A DNA stretch of 64,000 nt, from assembly GCF_042665255.1 (NCBI RefSeq), contig NZ_JBHTCD010000010.1. The stretch is one strand, 5' to 3'. The stretch is from Insolitispirillum peregrinum. Its GTDB lineage: Bacteria > Pseudomonadota > Alphaproteobacteria > Rhodospirillales > Rhodospirillaceae. Under the pieces are notes generated by a model. The model was not told the DNA's origin and searched no databases. It worked only from the letters and a program-made list of their open reading frames with translations. The translations under genes were made by a program, and so were the position numbers. How positions within the stretch are numbered: the first letter of the stretch is position 1; each line of letters starts with the position of its first letter. Positions 52,219 through 62,125 of this stretch are shown here, in pieces.

Positions 52219-54882
52219 ATGTTCGGTTCCGTGTTGCGGCGTTTGTTCGGTTCGTCAAACGATCGCTTTGTCAAAACGCTGCGTTCAACCGTTGCCGCAA
52301 TCAATGCGCTGGAACCCGAGGTGCAGGCCCTGTCCGACGAGCAGTTGCGCGCCCGGACTCCGTGGTTCCGCGAACGGCTGGAAAAGGGCGAAACGCTCGA
52401 CGATCTGCTGGTCGAAGCCTTTGCCACCGTGCGCGAAGCCTCGCGCCGGGTGCTGGGGATGCGCCACTTTGACACCCAGCTGATGGGTGGTCTGGTTCTG
52501 CATCAAGGCAAGATTGCCGAAATGAAGACCGGGGAAGGCAAGACGCTGGTGGGAACCCTGCCAGTCTATCTGAACGCCCTGACCGGCGACGGCGTACATG
52601 TGGTGACGGTCAACGACTATCTGGCCAAGCGCGACGCCGAATGGATGAGCCGCCTGTACCGCTTCCTTGGCCTCAGCACCGGCATCATCACCAACGAGCT
52701 GCTCGATGACGAGCGCCGGGCGGCCTATGCCTGTGACATCACCTATGGCACCAACAACGAGCTGGGTTTTGACTACCTGCGCGACAACATGAAATTCCGT
52801 CTGGAAGACATGGTGCAGCGTGAATTCGCCTATGCCATCGTTGACGAAGTCGACTCGATTCTGGTCGACGAAGCCCGTACCCCACTGATCATTTCCGGCC
52901 CGTCGGAAAGTGCGACCGACCTGTACGTGGCGGTCAACGCGCTGATCCCGCACCTGAAGCCCGAACACTTCGAAAAGGACGAAAAGGCGCGCAGCGTCAC
53001 CTTTACCGAAGAGGGCACCGAATACATCGAAGCCTTGATGCGCAACGCCGAAATCCTGCAGGAAGGCAACCTGTACGACATCGGCAACGTCTCGCTGGTC
53101 CACCACGCCCAGCAGGCCCTGCGCGCCCACGTGCTGTTCACCCGCGATGTCGATTACATCGTCAAGGACAACAAGGTGGTGATCATCGACGAGTTCACCG
53201 GCCGCATGATGGAAGGCCGCCGCTACTCCGAAGGTCTGCATCAGGCGCTGGAAGCCAAGGAACAGGTGACCATCCAGTCGGAAAACCAGACGCTGGCCTC
53301 GATCACCTTCCAGAATTTCTTCCGCCTGTATCCCAAGCTGGCCGGGATGACCGGCACCGCGATGACCGAAGCGTCCGAATTCGGCGAAATCTACGGGCTG
53401 GAAGTGGTCGAAATGCCGACCAACCGCCCGTTCGCCCGCGACGATCAGGACGACGAAGTCTATCGTACCGCCGTCGAAAAATACAACGCCATCGCCGAAC
53501 TGGTCGCCGACTGCGCCGCGCGTAACCAGCCCTGCCTGGTCGGCACCACCTCGATTGAAAAATCGGAATATCTGGCCGAGCTGCTGCGCAAGAAAAAGGG
53601 CATCAAGGCTCAGGTGCTGAACGCCCGGTATCACGAACAGGAAGCGTTCATCGTCGCCCAGGCCGGGGTGCCGGGGGCGATCACCATCGCCACCAACATG
53701 GCTGGTCGCGGTACCGACATCCAGCTCGGCGGCAACCTCGAAATGCGCCTGTGGCACGAACACGGCATCACCCCGGGCGAAGTGCCGGAAGATGATCCGC
53801 GCGTGGTGGCCATCAAGGCCGACATCGCCACCAAAAAGGAACAGGCGCTGGCCGCTGGTGGTCTGTTCGTGATCGGCACCGAACGCCACGAAAGCCGCCG
53901 CATTGACAACCAGCTGCGTGGCCGGTCGGGCCGTCAGGGCGATCCGGGGGCCTCGCGCTTCTTCCTGTCGCTGGAAGACGACCTGATGCGTATCTTCGGC
54001 TCCGAGCGCATCGATGGCATGTTGCAGAAGTTTGGCCTGAAGGAAGGCGAAGCCATCGTCCATCCGTGGATCAACAAGGCGCTCGCCAAGGCCCAGCAAA
54101 AGGTCGAAGCCCGCAACTTTGACATCCGCAAGAACCTGCTGAAGTTTGACGACGTGATGAACGACCAGCGCAAGGTGGTCTATGAACAGCGCCGTGAACT
54201 GATGCAGGCCGACGACCTGTCAGAAGACACCAAGGGCATGCGCGAAGAAACGATCGACGATATCGTCGCCCGCTGCATCCCGGCCAAGGCCCTGCCGAAC
54301 CACTGGAACGTCACCGGCCTGCACGAAGAATGCCTGCGCATCTTCAACCTGAACCTGCCGGTTGCCGAGTGGGCCGAGGAAGAAGGCATTGCCGACGAAG
54401 AAATCCGTCAGCGCATTGGCGATGCCGTCGAAGCCAAAATGAATGACAAGATCACCCGTTACAGCCCGGAGGTCTGGCAGAGCATCGAAAAGAGCATCCT
54501 GCTGCAGCTGCTGGACCAGATCTGGAAAGAGCACCTGCTGCAACTCGACCACCTGCGTCAAGGGATTTCGCTGCGCGCCTATGCCCAGCGTGACCCACTG
54601 AACGAATACAAGTCCGAAGCCTTTGCCCTGTTTGAACAGATGCTGGCCCACCTGCGCGAGCGGGTGACGCAGGTGCTGGCGATGGTCGAAATTCAGGTCA
54701 CCCCCAGCGAAGACCAACTGTTCCCGCACGAGCAGGCCGAAAGCCATCCGCAGGCTGTTGAATCAGCTGCGGCTCCGGCCCCGGCTGCAGGGAGTTCGGT
54801 GTGGGGCAATGTCTCGCGCAATGAACCCTGCCCGTGCGGTTCGGGCAAGAAGTTCAAGCATTGCCATGGGGCGCTGAAGTAA
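52219..54882 (+). CDS. secA: Preprotein translocase ATPase SecA
   Basis: 887 residues. Drives export through SecYEG using ATP. Walker A is in MKTGEGKTLV, Walker B in VDEVDSILVDEA, and the preprotein cross-linking and helical scaffold domains follow. The C-terminal zinc motif is CPCGSGKKFKHCHGALK (C-x-C-x8-C-H). The ATG at 52219 follows CGAGGT; an in-frame extension to 52165 would add a non-family N-terminus. It is 67 bp upstream of the legionaminic acid cluster on the same strand. Confidence 0.98.
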   Translation: MFGSVLRRLFGSSNDRFVKTLRSTVAAINALEPEVQALSDEQLRARTPWFRERLEKGETLDDLLVEAFATVREASRRVLGMRHFDTQLMGGLVLHQGKIAEMKTGEGKTLVGTLPVYLNALTGDGVHVVTVNDYLAKRDAEWMSRLYRFLGLSTGIITNELLDDERRAAYACDITYGTNNELGFDYLRDNMKFRLEDMVQREFAYAIVDEVDSILVDEARTPLIISGPSESATDLYVAVNALIPHLKPEHFEKDEKARSVTFTEEGTEYIEALMRNAEILQEGNLYDIGNVSLVHHAQQALRAHVLFTRDVDYIVKDNKVVIIDEFTGRMMEGRRYSEGLHQALEAKEQVTIQSENQTLASITFQNFFRLYPKLAGMTGTAMTEASEFGEIYGLEVVEMPTNRPFARDDQDDEVYRTAVEKYNAIAELVADCAARNQPCLVGTTSIEKSEYLAELLRKKKGIKAQVLNARYHEQEAFIVAQAGVPGAITIATNMAGRGTDIQLGGNLEMRLWHEHGITPGEVPEDDPRVVAIKADIATKKEQALAAGGLFVIGTERHESRRIDNQLRGRSGRQGDPGASRFFLSLEDDLMRIFGSERIDGMLQKFGLKEGEAIVHPWINKALAKAQQKVEARNFDIRKNLLKFDDVMNDQRKVVYEQRRELMQADDLSEDTKGMREETIDDIVARCIPAKALPNHWNVTGLHEECLRIFNLNLPVAEWAEEEGIADEEIRQRIGDAVEAKMNDKITRYSPEVWQSIEKSILLQLLDQIWKEHLLQLDHLRQGISLRAYAQRDPLNEYKSEAFALFEQMLAHLRERVTQVLAMVEIQVTPSEDQLFPHEQAESHPQAVESAAAPAPAAGSSVWGNVSRNEPCPCGSGKKFKHCHGALK

Positions 54883-54949
54883 AGCCATCTGATTTTCCCC
54901 GTGTGGCCCGCCAACCGGCATGCCGCACGGGTAGAGCAAGGAGAACCCC

Positions 54950-55948
54950 GTGAGCAAGATTCTGGTGACTGGTGCCGATGGCTTTATCGGCTCGCATCTG
55001 GTCGAAGAGCTGATCCGGCAGGGCCGCGAGGTGCGCGCCTTTGTCTATTACAATTCGTTCGACAGCTGGGGCTGGCTCGATACCCTGCCCGCCGACATCC
55101 GCAACAGCCTTGATGTGTTCCGGGGCGATGTGCGCGATTCCCTGTGCGTCCGCAAAGCCGCCGAAGGCTGCGACAGCATTCTGCATCTGGCCGCCCTGAT
55201 CGGGATTCCCTATTCCTATCAGGCACCGGATTCCTATGTGGATACCAACATCAAGGGCACGCTGAACGTGGTGCAGGCCGCCCGTGATCTGGGGCTGTCG
55301 AAAGTCACCGTCACCTCGACCAGCGAAACCTATGGCACCGCTCAGGTCGTGCCGATCACCGAAGACCACCCGCTGGTCGGCCAGTCGCCCTATGCCGCCA
55401 CCAAGATTGCCGCCGACCAGTTGGCCCTGTCTTACTGGCGGTCGTTTGAAACGCCGGTGGCGGTGGTGCGTCCGTTCAACACCTATGGCCCGCGCCAAAG
55501 CGCCCGGGCAGTGATCCCGACCATCATCACCCAGATTGCCGCCGGTCAACGCCAGATTCGCCTTGGCTCGCTGCACCCGACGCGAGACTTCAACTACGTG
55601 CGGGACACCGCCCGCGGCATGATTGCCGTCCATGACAGCTCCGCCTCGCTGGGTGAAGTGATCAACATCGGCTCCGGCTTTGAAATCAGCGTAGGCGACA
55701 CCGTGCGGATGATCGCCGAGGTGATGAATGCCGAGGTCGAAGTGGTGTCCGATGATCAGCGCCTGCGTCCGGGCCTGAGCGAAGTCGAACGCCTGTGGGC
55801 CTGCAACAAAAAGGCCAAGGCCCTGCTGGGCTGGGAACCGGAATTTGGCGGGCTTGACGGCCTGCGCCAAGGACTGGCCCTGACCGCCGAATGGTTCGCC
55901 AATGACGATAACCGCCGCCACTATAAAGTGGGGGCCTACACGGTCTGA
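54950..55948 (+). CDS. legB: NAD-dependent 4,6-dehydratase LegB
   Basis: 332 residues, GTG start after AAGGAG. Extended SDR: GADGFIGSH at the N-terminus, TSTSETYG at 122-129, Y148-x3-K152. Converts a nucleotide-linked GlcNAc (GDP- or UDP-linked depending on species) to the 4-keto-6-deoxy sugar, the first committed step to legionaminic acid. It is the first gene of a nine-gene run with short gaps or overlaps. LegB-type rather than PseB-type because LegC, LegG and LegI follow. Confidence 0.88.
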   Translation: MSKILVTGADGFIGSHLVEELIRQGREVRAFVYYNSFDSWGWLDTLPADIRNSLDVFRGDVRDSLCVRKAAEGCDSILHLAALIGIPYSYQAPDSYVDTNIKGTLNVVQAARDLGLSKVTVTSTSETYGTAQVVPITEDHPLVGQSPYAATKIAADQLALSYWRSFETPVAVVRPFNTYGPRQSARAVIPTIITQIAAGQRQIRLGSLHPTRDFNYVRDTARGMIAVHDSSASLGEVINIGSGFEISVGDTVRMIAEVMNAEVEVVSDDQRLRPGLSEVERLWACNKKAKALLGWEPEFGGLDGLRQGLALTAEWFANDDNRRHYKVGAYTV

Positions 55949-55953
55949 CACCC

Positions 55954-57120
55954 ATGCCCTTACCCGACGCCATCCTTGGCACCCTGCGTGCCGTCCTGCC
56001 TGCGGCCCCGTTCACGCCCCTGCACGAGCCGGAGTTTCGCGGCCACGAGTGGGACTATGTCAAAGACTGCATTGATACCGGCTGGGTGTCGTCGGTCGGG
56101 GCCTATGTCGATCGTTTTGAACGGGATCTCGCCGCCGCCTGTGGCACCACCCACGCGGTGGCGGTGGTCAACGGTACCGCCGCCCTGCATGTGGCGCTGG
56201 AACTGGCCGGCGTCGGGGCCGGGGACGAGGTGCTGTGCCCGTCGATCACCTTCATCGCCACCGCCAACGCCATCCACTATTGCGGGGCGGTGCCGCACTT
56301 TGTCGATATCGAGGAAGCCAGCCTTGGCCTTGATCCGCAGGCGCTGGAGCGGCATCTGGAGCAGATCGCCGAACAGACCGCTGACGGCTGGCGCAACCGC
56401 CTGACCGGTCGCCGACTGGCGGCGGTGGTGCCGGTCCATGTGTTCGGCCATCCGGTGCGCATGGCCGAATTGCAGGCGGTCGCCGCCCGTTTCGGCCTGC
56501 CGGTGATCGAGGACTCGACCGAAGCACTGGGCTCAACCGCCAACGGCAAGCCGGTTGGCAGCGATGGCCTGCTGGGTACCCTCAGCTTTAACGGCAACAA
56601 GATCATCACCTCGGGCGGTGGCGGGGCGATTCTGACCAACGACCCCGATCTGGCACGCCGGGCCAAACACCGCACCACTACCGCCAAAAAGCCCCATCGC
56701 TGGGACTTTGTGCACGATGAAACCGCCTACAACTACCGGCTGCCGAACCTGAACGCCGCCCTTGGCTGCGCCCAGCTGGAACGTCTCGACGATTTCACCG
56801 CCCGCAAGCGGACGCTGGCCGGACGCTATGCCGAGGCCTTCCGCCCGCTGTCCGGGGTGCGATTCTTTGAGGAACGCCCCGGCACCACTGGCAATTACTG
56901 GCTGAACGCCATCCTGCTGGACGATGCCGAACAGCGCGACCCGGTGCTGGCGACCCTGAATGATGCCGGATTCCAAAGCCGCCCGCTGTGGACGCCGATG
57001 CATCAGCTCGACATGTACCGGGCCTGTCCGCGCGCCGACCTGTCGGTCAGCGAATCCCTGAGTGGCCGCCTGGTCAACATCCCCAGCAGTCCGAAACTGG
57101 CCGATGCGGTCGCGTCATGA
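55954..57120 (+). CDS. legC: LegC-family PLP aminotransferase
   Basis: 388 residues, DegT/DnrJ/EryC1 family. Adds the 4-amino group to the keto sugar made by LegB. PLP Lys216 in SFNGNKIITSGGGG; NGTAALHVAL and VPVHVFGHPV are typical. It starts 5 bp after legB and its stop overlaps the next ATG (ATGA). Confidence 0.9.
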   Translation: MPLPDAILGTLRAVLPAAPFTPLHEPEFRGHEWDYVKDCIDTGWVSSVGAYVDRFERDLAAACGTTHAVAVVNGTAALHVALELAGVGAGDEVLCPSITFIATANAIHYCGAVPHFVDIEEASLGLDPQALERHLEQIAEQTADGWRNRLTGRRLAAVVPVHVFGHPVRMAELQAVAARFGLPVIEDSTEALGSTANGKPVGSDGLLGTLSFNGNKIITSGGGGAILTNDPDLARRAKHRTTTAKKPHRWDFVHDETAYNYRLPNLNAALGCAQLERLDDFTARKRTLAGRYAEAFRPLSGVRFFEERPGTTGNYWLNAILLDDAEQRDPVLATLNDAGFQSRPLWTPMHQLDMYRACPRADLSVSESLSGRLVNIPSSPKLADAVAS

Positions 57121-58292
57121 GCCGCCGGATTTGCATCGTCACCGGCTCGCGGGCCGAATATGGCCTGCTGTACTGGCTGATGAAGGACGTGCAGGCGGCC
57201 CCGGACCTCACATTGCAGGTGGTAGCCTCGGCGATGCATCTGGCGCCGGAGTTTGGCCGCACCGTTGACCAGATCCGGGCTGATGGATTTGGCATCGATG
57301 CCGAAGTCCACATGCTGGTTGCCGGGGATTGCCCGCTGGCGATTGCCAAATCGCAGGGACTGGGGATCATCGGCTTTGCCGACGCCTTTGCCCGTCTTCA
57401 ACCCGATGCCATTGTCCTGCTCGGTGACCGCTTCGAAGCACTGGCAGCCGCCACCGCTGCCACCACCCTGCGTATTCCGATTGTCCACCTGCATGGCGGC
57501 GAAACCTCGGAAGGGGCGATTGACGAAGCCTATCGCCATGCGATCACCAAAATGGCTCACCTGCACTGCGTTGCCGCCCCGGCCTATGCCCGGCGGGTGA
57601 TCCAGATGGGGGAACAGCCCGACCGGGTCCATGTGGTCGGGGCACCAGGGCTGGATACCTTCCTGCGCCTTGAGCTGCCGGACCGCGCGACCCTGTGCGC
57701 CGATATCGGCCTTGACCCGGCACGCCCGCTGTTTGTCATCACCTACCATCCGGCAACACTGGCCGATGCCTCGCCGCTGCCCGCGCTGGAAGAACTGCTC
57801 GCCGCCCTGCACGCCTGCCCGGACGCCAGCCTGCTGATCACCAAAGCCAACGCCGACGCTGGCGGACAGGCGATCAACCAGAGGCTGGAACGCTTTGCTG
57901 CCGAAGAAGGCGAGCGGGTGGTACTGGTGTCATCGCTGGGACAACGGCGCTATCTGGCTGCGCTGAAGGCCGCCGCACTGGTGATCGGCAATTCGTCCAG
58001 CGGCCTGATCGAAGCCCCCGCCGCCGATGTGCCGACCATCAATCTCGGCAGCCGTCAAGCCGGTCGCCTGAAGGGGGCCAGCGTGCTGGACTGCGCCGAA
58101 GAACGCGCTGCCATTCTGGCCGCCATCACCACCGCCCAGAGCGCCGACTTCCGCGCCCGCATGGCGGCCAGTACCCCGCCCTATGGTCGCCCGGCGGATA
58201 CCGCCCGCACCATCTGTGCCCTGATGCGCAGCGTGCCTCTGGGGGAAAGCCTGTTGATCAAGCGTTTCCATGACCTGCCGGAGCACCCCTGA
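57117..58292 (+). CDS. legG: NDP-sugar hydrolysing 2-epimerase (NeuC/LegG type)
   Basis: 391 residues. UDP-GlcNAc 2-epimerase fold; releases the nucleotide and inverts C2 to give the diacetamido-mannose-like precursor. The N-terminus VTGSRAEYGLLYWLM and LGDRFEA, HLHGGE and GNSSSGLIEAP motifs match NeuC/LegG. It overlaps legC by 4 bp and legI by 1 bp. Confidence 0.9.
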   Translation: MSRRICIVTGSRAEYGLLYWLMKDVQAAPDLTLQVVASAMHLAPEFGRTVDQIRADGFGIDAEVHMLVAGDCPLAIAKSQGLGIIGFADAFARLQPDAIVLLGDRFEALAAATAATTLRIPIVHLHGGETSEGAIDEAYRHAITKMAHLHCVAAPAYARRVIQMGEQPDRVHVVGAPGLDTFLRLELPDRATLCADIGLDPARPLFVITYHPATLADASPLPALEELLAALHACPDASLLITKANADAGGQAINQRLERFAAEEGERVVLVSSLGQRRYLAALKAAALVIGNSSSGLIEAPAADVPTINLGSRQAGRLKGASVLDCAEERAAILAAITTAQSADFRARMAASTPPYGRPADTARTICALMRSVPLGESLLIKRFHDLPEHP

Positions 58293-59380
58293 TGAGCGTC
58301 TACATCATTGCCGAAGCCGGGGTAAACCATAACGGCTCGCTGGAAATGGCCTGCGAGCTGGTTGATCGCGCCGCCGACGCCGGGTCCGATGCGGTCAAGT
58401 TCCAGACCTTCCGCGCCTCGGCTCTGGTGACGCGCACCGCCCGCAAGGCCGATTACCAGATTGCCAACATGGCCGGGGCGGCGGAAAGCGACAGCCAGCA
58501 CGCCATGCTGAAGGCTCTGGAGCTGGACGAGGCTGCCCACCATACCCTGTTGGCCCACTGCCAGCGGCGCGGCATTGCCTTTCTGTCGACCCCCTTTGAC
58601 GAAGACAGCGTCGACCTGTTGGTCCGACTGGGCGTCGACCGCCTGAAGATCCCGTCCGGCGAGCTGACCAATGCCTCGCTTGTGCTGAAAGTTGCCCGCA
58701 GCGGATTGCCGGTCATTTTGTCCACCGGCATGGCCACCCTGCCGGAAATCGACGAGGCTTTGGGGGTGCTGGCCTTTGGCTTGCTGGGACTGGAACAGCC
58801 CGGCCGGGCGGCCTTTGCCGCCGCTCGCCATCACCCCGACGCCGCCCGCCTGCTGGCCGAACGGGTGATCCTGTTACACTGCACCACCGAATACCCGGCC
58901 CCGCTGAACGAAGTGAACCTGCATGCCATGGCCACCCTCCGCCAGCATTGCGGCGTTCCGGTCGGCTATTCCGATCATACGGCGGGCATCAGCGTCCCGG
59001 TGGCAGCGGCGGCGCTGGGGGCGTGCCTGATCGAAAAGCACTTCACCCTTGATCGCTCCCTGCCCGGCCCTGACCACCGGGCGTCGCTGGAACCCGCCGA
59101 ACTGACCACCATGGTGCAGATGATCCGTGACGTGTCGATCGCCCTTGGTCAGCCTGAAAAGGCCCCGACACCATCAGAAGTCCGCAATGCCCGGGTAGCC
59201 CGGCGGTCGCTGGTTGCCCTGCGCCCGATTGCAAAAGGCGGGATCTTTACCGCCGATGCCCTCGCCGCCCGCCGCCCGGGGACCGGACGGTCACCGATGG
59301 ATTACTTTGACCTGCTTGGCACACCTGCCTGCCGCGACTATGCCCCTGACGACCTGATTGATGGCGGGGACCTATCCTGA
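58292..59380 (+). CDS. legI: N-acetylneuraminate/legionaminate synthase
   Basis: 362 residues. Condenses the mannose-type precursor with phosphoenolpyruvate to form the nonulosonic acid. NeuB barrel with IIAEAGVNHNGS, DAVKFQTF, IPSGELTN and GYSDHT; C-terminal SAF antifreeze-like domain from about residue 300 (RRSLVALRPIAKGGIF). TGATG overlap with legG and a 1-bp overlap with the next gene. Confidence 0.92.
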   Translation: MSVYIIAEAGVNHNGSLEMACELVDRAADAGSDAVKFQTFRASALVTRTARKADYQIANMAGAAESDSQHAMLKALELDEAAHHTLLAHCQRRGIAFLSTPFDEDSVDLLVRLGVDRLKIPSGELTNASLVLKVARSGLPVILSTGMATLPEIDEALGVLAFGLLGLEQPGRAAFAAARHHPDAARLLAERVILLHCTTEYPAPLNEVNLHAMATLRQHCGVPVGYSDHTAGISVPVAAAALGACLIEKHFTLDRSLPGPDHRASLEPAELTTMVQMIRDVSIALGQPEKAPTPSEVRNARVARRSLVALRPIAKGGIFTADALAARRPGTGRSPMDYFDLLGTPACRDYAPDDLIDGGDLS

Positions 59381-60003
59381 TGGCGGTGGTGGTGGTTGGT
59401 GCCGGAGGTCATGGCCGGGTCCTGATTGATGCCCTGCTATCGTGCGGGACCCCGATCCTCGGTCTGTGTGACCCCGGCCTTGATCCCGCCAGTCCCGGCC
59501 CCTTCGGGTTACCGGTTCTGGGCGGGGATGATGTCCTGCCCAGCCTGTCCCGCAGTGAAGTCCAACTGGTCAACGGCATCGGGTCAGTCCACAGCCTGTC
59601 GGCACGGGCCGGACTGTTCGAGCGACTGAAAGCGGGCGGTTTTTCCTTTGCCTCTGTCATTCACCCCTCTGCCATTGTCAGCCGTTCTGCCCGTCTTGGC
59701 GAAGGCGTACAGATCATGGCCGGGGCCGTGGTGCAATGCGATAGCGTGATCGGAGACAACAGCATCCTGAACACCCGGTCTGCCGTTGATCATGACTGCC
59801 GGATAGGCCACAACGTCCATATTGCCCCCGGCTGCACCCTCAGCGGCTGCGTCACCGTCGGCGACAACAGCCATATCGGAACCAGTGCAGTGGTCATTCA
59901 GGGCATCACCATCGGACAGTCCTGTCTGGTTGCTGCTGGTGTCACCGTCCGGGCACCCCTGGCAGACCATGCCATCTTCAAGGGTAGCCCAACTCCACGA
60001 TAA
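59380..60003 (+). CDS. legH: NeuD/LegH-type sugar O/N-acetyltransferase
   Basis: 207 residues. N-terminal Rossmann-like PglD domain (VVVGAGGHGRVLIDAL) and a C-terminal left-handed beta-helix with hexapeptide repeats (IHPSAIVSRSARLGEGVQI; GTSAVVIQGITIG). His in AVDHDCRIG is the usual catalytic base. It should acetylate the 4-amino sugar made by LegC before the LegG step. A weak AAGCC/GGCTT hairpin follows in the 81-bp gap. Confidence 0.87.
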   Translation: MAVVVVGAGGHGRVLIDALLSCGTPILGLCDPGLDPASPGPFGLPVLGGDDVLPSLSRSEVQLVNGIGSVHSLSARAGLFERLKAGGFSFASVIHPSAIVSRSARLGEGVQIMAGAVVQCDSVIGDNSILNTRSAVDHDCRIGHNVHIAPGCTLSGCVTVGDNSHIGTSAVVIQGITIGQSCLVAAGVTVRAPLADHAIFKGSPTPR

Positions 60004-60084
60004 GCCTTGATCTGTCATTCCCGGCTTTTTAAAGTGTCGTGCTCAAGAGTTCGCCAGCATACGTCCCGGCCGCAGGAGCCCCCC

Positions 60085-60783
60085 ATGATTGACGGATTAC
60101 GCGTTCTGGCCCTGGTGCCCGCACGCGGTGGCTCCAAGGGCGTCCCACGCAAGAACATCCGCGATCTGGGCGGAAAGCCGTTGATCGCCTGGACCATCGA
60201 AGCCGCCCTTGCCTCCCGCTATATCGATGATGTCGTTCTGTCTTCGGATGATGCCGAAATCATCGAAACCGCTGTTGCATGGGGTGCCTCGGCTCCGTTT
60301 GTCCGTCCGGCCGAACTGGCAACAGACAGCGCTGACAGTCTTTCCGTTGTCCGCCATGCCCTGCGGGCATTACCCACCACCTACGACGTGCTGGTTCTCC
60401 TGCAGCCAACTTCTCCCTTACGCAGCACAGCAGATATTGACGGCGCGATTGGAACCTGTCTACAAGCTGGGGCTGCCGCATGCGTCAGTATTTGCGAGGT
60501 CGAAAAAAGCCCCTTCTGGATGATGGAAGTTCAGGGGAATGGCCGCCTTTCGCGTTTACTGGCTGACAAGCCACTGCCAACCCGCCGTCAGGATGCTCCG
60601 CCATCATACACCCTGAACGGTGCTGTTTATGTTGCCCGGTGTTCTGATCTGTTGGCCGGAAATGGCTTTCTTGGTGATGACACTGTTCCATGGATCATGC
60701 CAAAGGAGCGATCCTTCGACATTGATACCGAATTCGACCTGAAGTACCTGCGATTTTATCTCTCCGAGGGCCAGAATGGCTAA
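60085..60783 (+). CDS. legF: CMP-nonulosonate cytidylyltransferase (LegF/NeuA type)
   Basis: 232 residues. Activates the nonulosonic acid with CTP. LVPARGGSKGVPRKN at the N-terminus and SSDDAEI, LLQPTSPLR and FDIDTEFDL motifs are diagnostic. CAGGAG precedes the ATG; the upstream in-frame ATG at 60007 is not used. The end overlaps the amidotransferase gene by 8 bp. Confidence 0.9.
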   Translation: MIDGLRVLALVPARGGSKGVPRKNIRDLGGKPLIAWTIEAALASRYIDDVVLSSDDAEIIETAVAWGASAPFVRPAELATDSADSLSVVRHALRALPTTYDVLVLLQPTSPLRSTADIDGAIGTCLQAGAAACVSICEVEKSPFWMMEVQGNGRLSRLLADKPLPTRRQDAPPSYTLNGAVYVARCSDLLAGNGFLGDDTVPWIMPKERSFDIDTEFDLKYLRFYLSEGQNG

Positions 60784-62119
60784 ACACCTACGTCATCATA
60801 CAATCGATTACTCTTTGTTTACGCCATCAGCCTCAGCCCTCCCGACACGCTACGGATTGCCGCAACAGGTCCATTTCTGCAAAAAATGCGTTATTTCCAA
60901 CCAACGCCCCAATTCAGCCGTGGAATTCCAGCACACGGCCTCTTCACGCAAGGCCACCATCAACTTTGATGATGATGGTGTCTGTGATGCGTGCCGGGTT
61001 GCTGAACAAAAGAATCACGGCATCGACTGGGAAGACCGTGAACAGCAGCTACGAGCCCTGTGCGACCGATATCGCCGGACCGATGGCCACTACGACTGCC
61101 TTGTTCCCGGATCAGGCGGGAAAGACAGCTTTTATGCCGCCCATATCCTGAAGACCAAATACGGTATGCATCCGCTAACCGTTACCTGGGCTCCGCATGT
61201 CTACACCGATTGGGGATGGCGGAACTTCCAGAGCTGGATTCATGCCGGTTTCGACAATTACCTGCACACTCCGAACGGCCAGTCGCACCGACTGTTGACC
61301 CGTCTGGCGGTCGAAAACCTGTTCCATCCGTTCCAGCCCTTCATGCTGGGTCAAAAGAACCTCGCCCCCAAAATGGCCGCGCTGTTCAACACCCCGCTGG
61401 TTTTTTATGGCGAAAACGAGGCCGAATACGGAAACCCGCAGGGTGACTCCTCCAGCGCGCAACGGGACTGGGCCTATTTCACCTCCTCGGACAAAAACAA
61501 CATCTTTCTTGGCGGCACTTCGGTGCAGGAACTGATCGAAGACTATGGCGTCGAGGAAGTCGATCTTCAGCCATACCTGCCCGCCGATCCGCAACAGGTC
61601 CAGGACAAGGGCATTAACGTCCATTACCTTGGGTATTACCTGAAGTGGCATCCGCAAAGTTGCTACTATTACTCCGTGGAGCACGGTGGTTTTGAGGCCA
61701 GCCCGGAGCGGACTCCGGGAACGTACTCCAAGTACAACTCCATTGATGATCGTATCGACGACTTTCATTATTACACCACCTTCATCAAGTTCGGCATCGG
61801 ACGGGCAACCTATGATGCTGCGCAGGAGGTGCGCTCCGGGGATATCGAACGGGAAGAGGCCGTGGCTCTGGTCCGGCGCTTTGATGGCGAGTTTCCATCG
61901 CGCTTTGCCGACGAAATTTTCCGCTATCTGAGCGTTGATCCACAAAAGACACCGCGCGCAGCCCGGATGTTTGAACAGCCAGAGATGGATCGTGACTACT
62001 TCATGCATCTGGCAGATCGTTTCCGTTCGCCGCATTTGTGGCACTATGAAAACGGTGTCTGGGGCCTGCGCCACACCGTCACGAATCCAGCACCAACCGG
62101 CACCTCTTGTCTGGACTGA
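60776..62119 (+). CDS. N-acetyl sugar amidotransferase (PseA/WbpG/PtmG family)
   Basis: 447 residues. PP-loop ATPase: SGGKDS at 113-118; Cys pairs C35/C38 and C70/C73 may bind zinc. Uses ammonia from a HisH/HisF-type glutaminase to turn an N-acetyl into an acetamidino group on a nonulosonic acid or precursor, as PseA does for pseudaminic and PtmG for legionaminic acid. The GC content looks a little lower than in the upstream genes. It is followed by its own hisF and hisH copies, which supports this job. Confidence 0.88.
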   Translation: MAKHLRHHTIDYSLFTPSASALPTRYGLPQQVHFCKKCVISNQRPNSAVEFQHTASSRKATINFDDDGVCDACRVAEQKNHGIDWEDREQQLRALCDRYRRTDGHYDCLVPGSGGKDSFYAAHILKTKYGMHPLTVTWAPHVYTDWGWRNFQSWIHAGFDNYLHTPNGQSHRLLTRLAVENLFHPFQPFMLGQKNLAPKMAALFNTPLVFYGENEAEYGNPQGDSSSAQRDWAYFTSSDKNNIFLGGTSVQELIEDYGVEEVDLQPYLPADPQQVQDKGINVHYLGYYLKWHPQSCYYYSVEHGGFEASPERTPGTYSKYNSIDDRIDDFHYYTTFIKFGIGRATYDAAQEVRSGDIEREEAVALVRRFDGEFPSRFADEIFRYLSVDPQKTPRAARMFEQPEMDRDYFMHLADRFRSPHLWHYENGVWGLRHTVTNPAPTGTSCLD

Positions 62120-62125
62120 ACCATC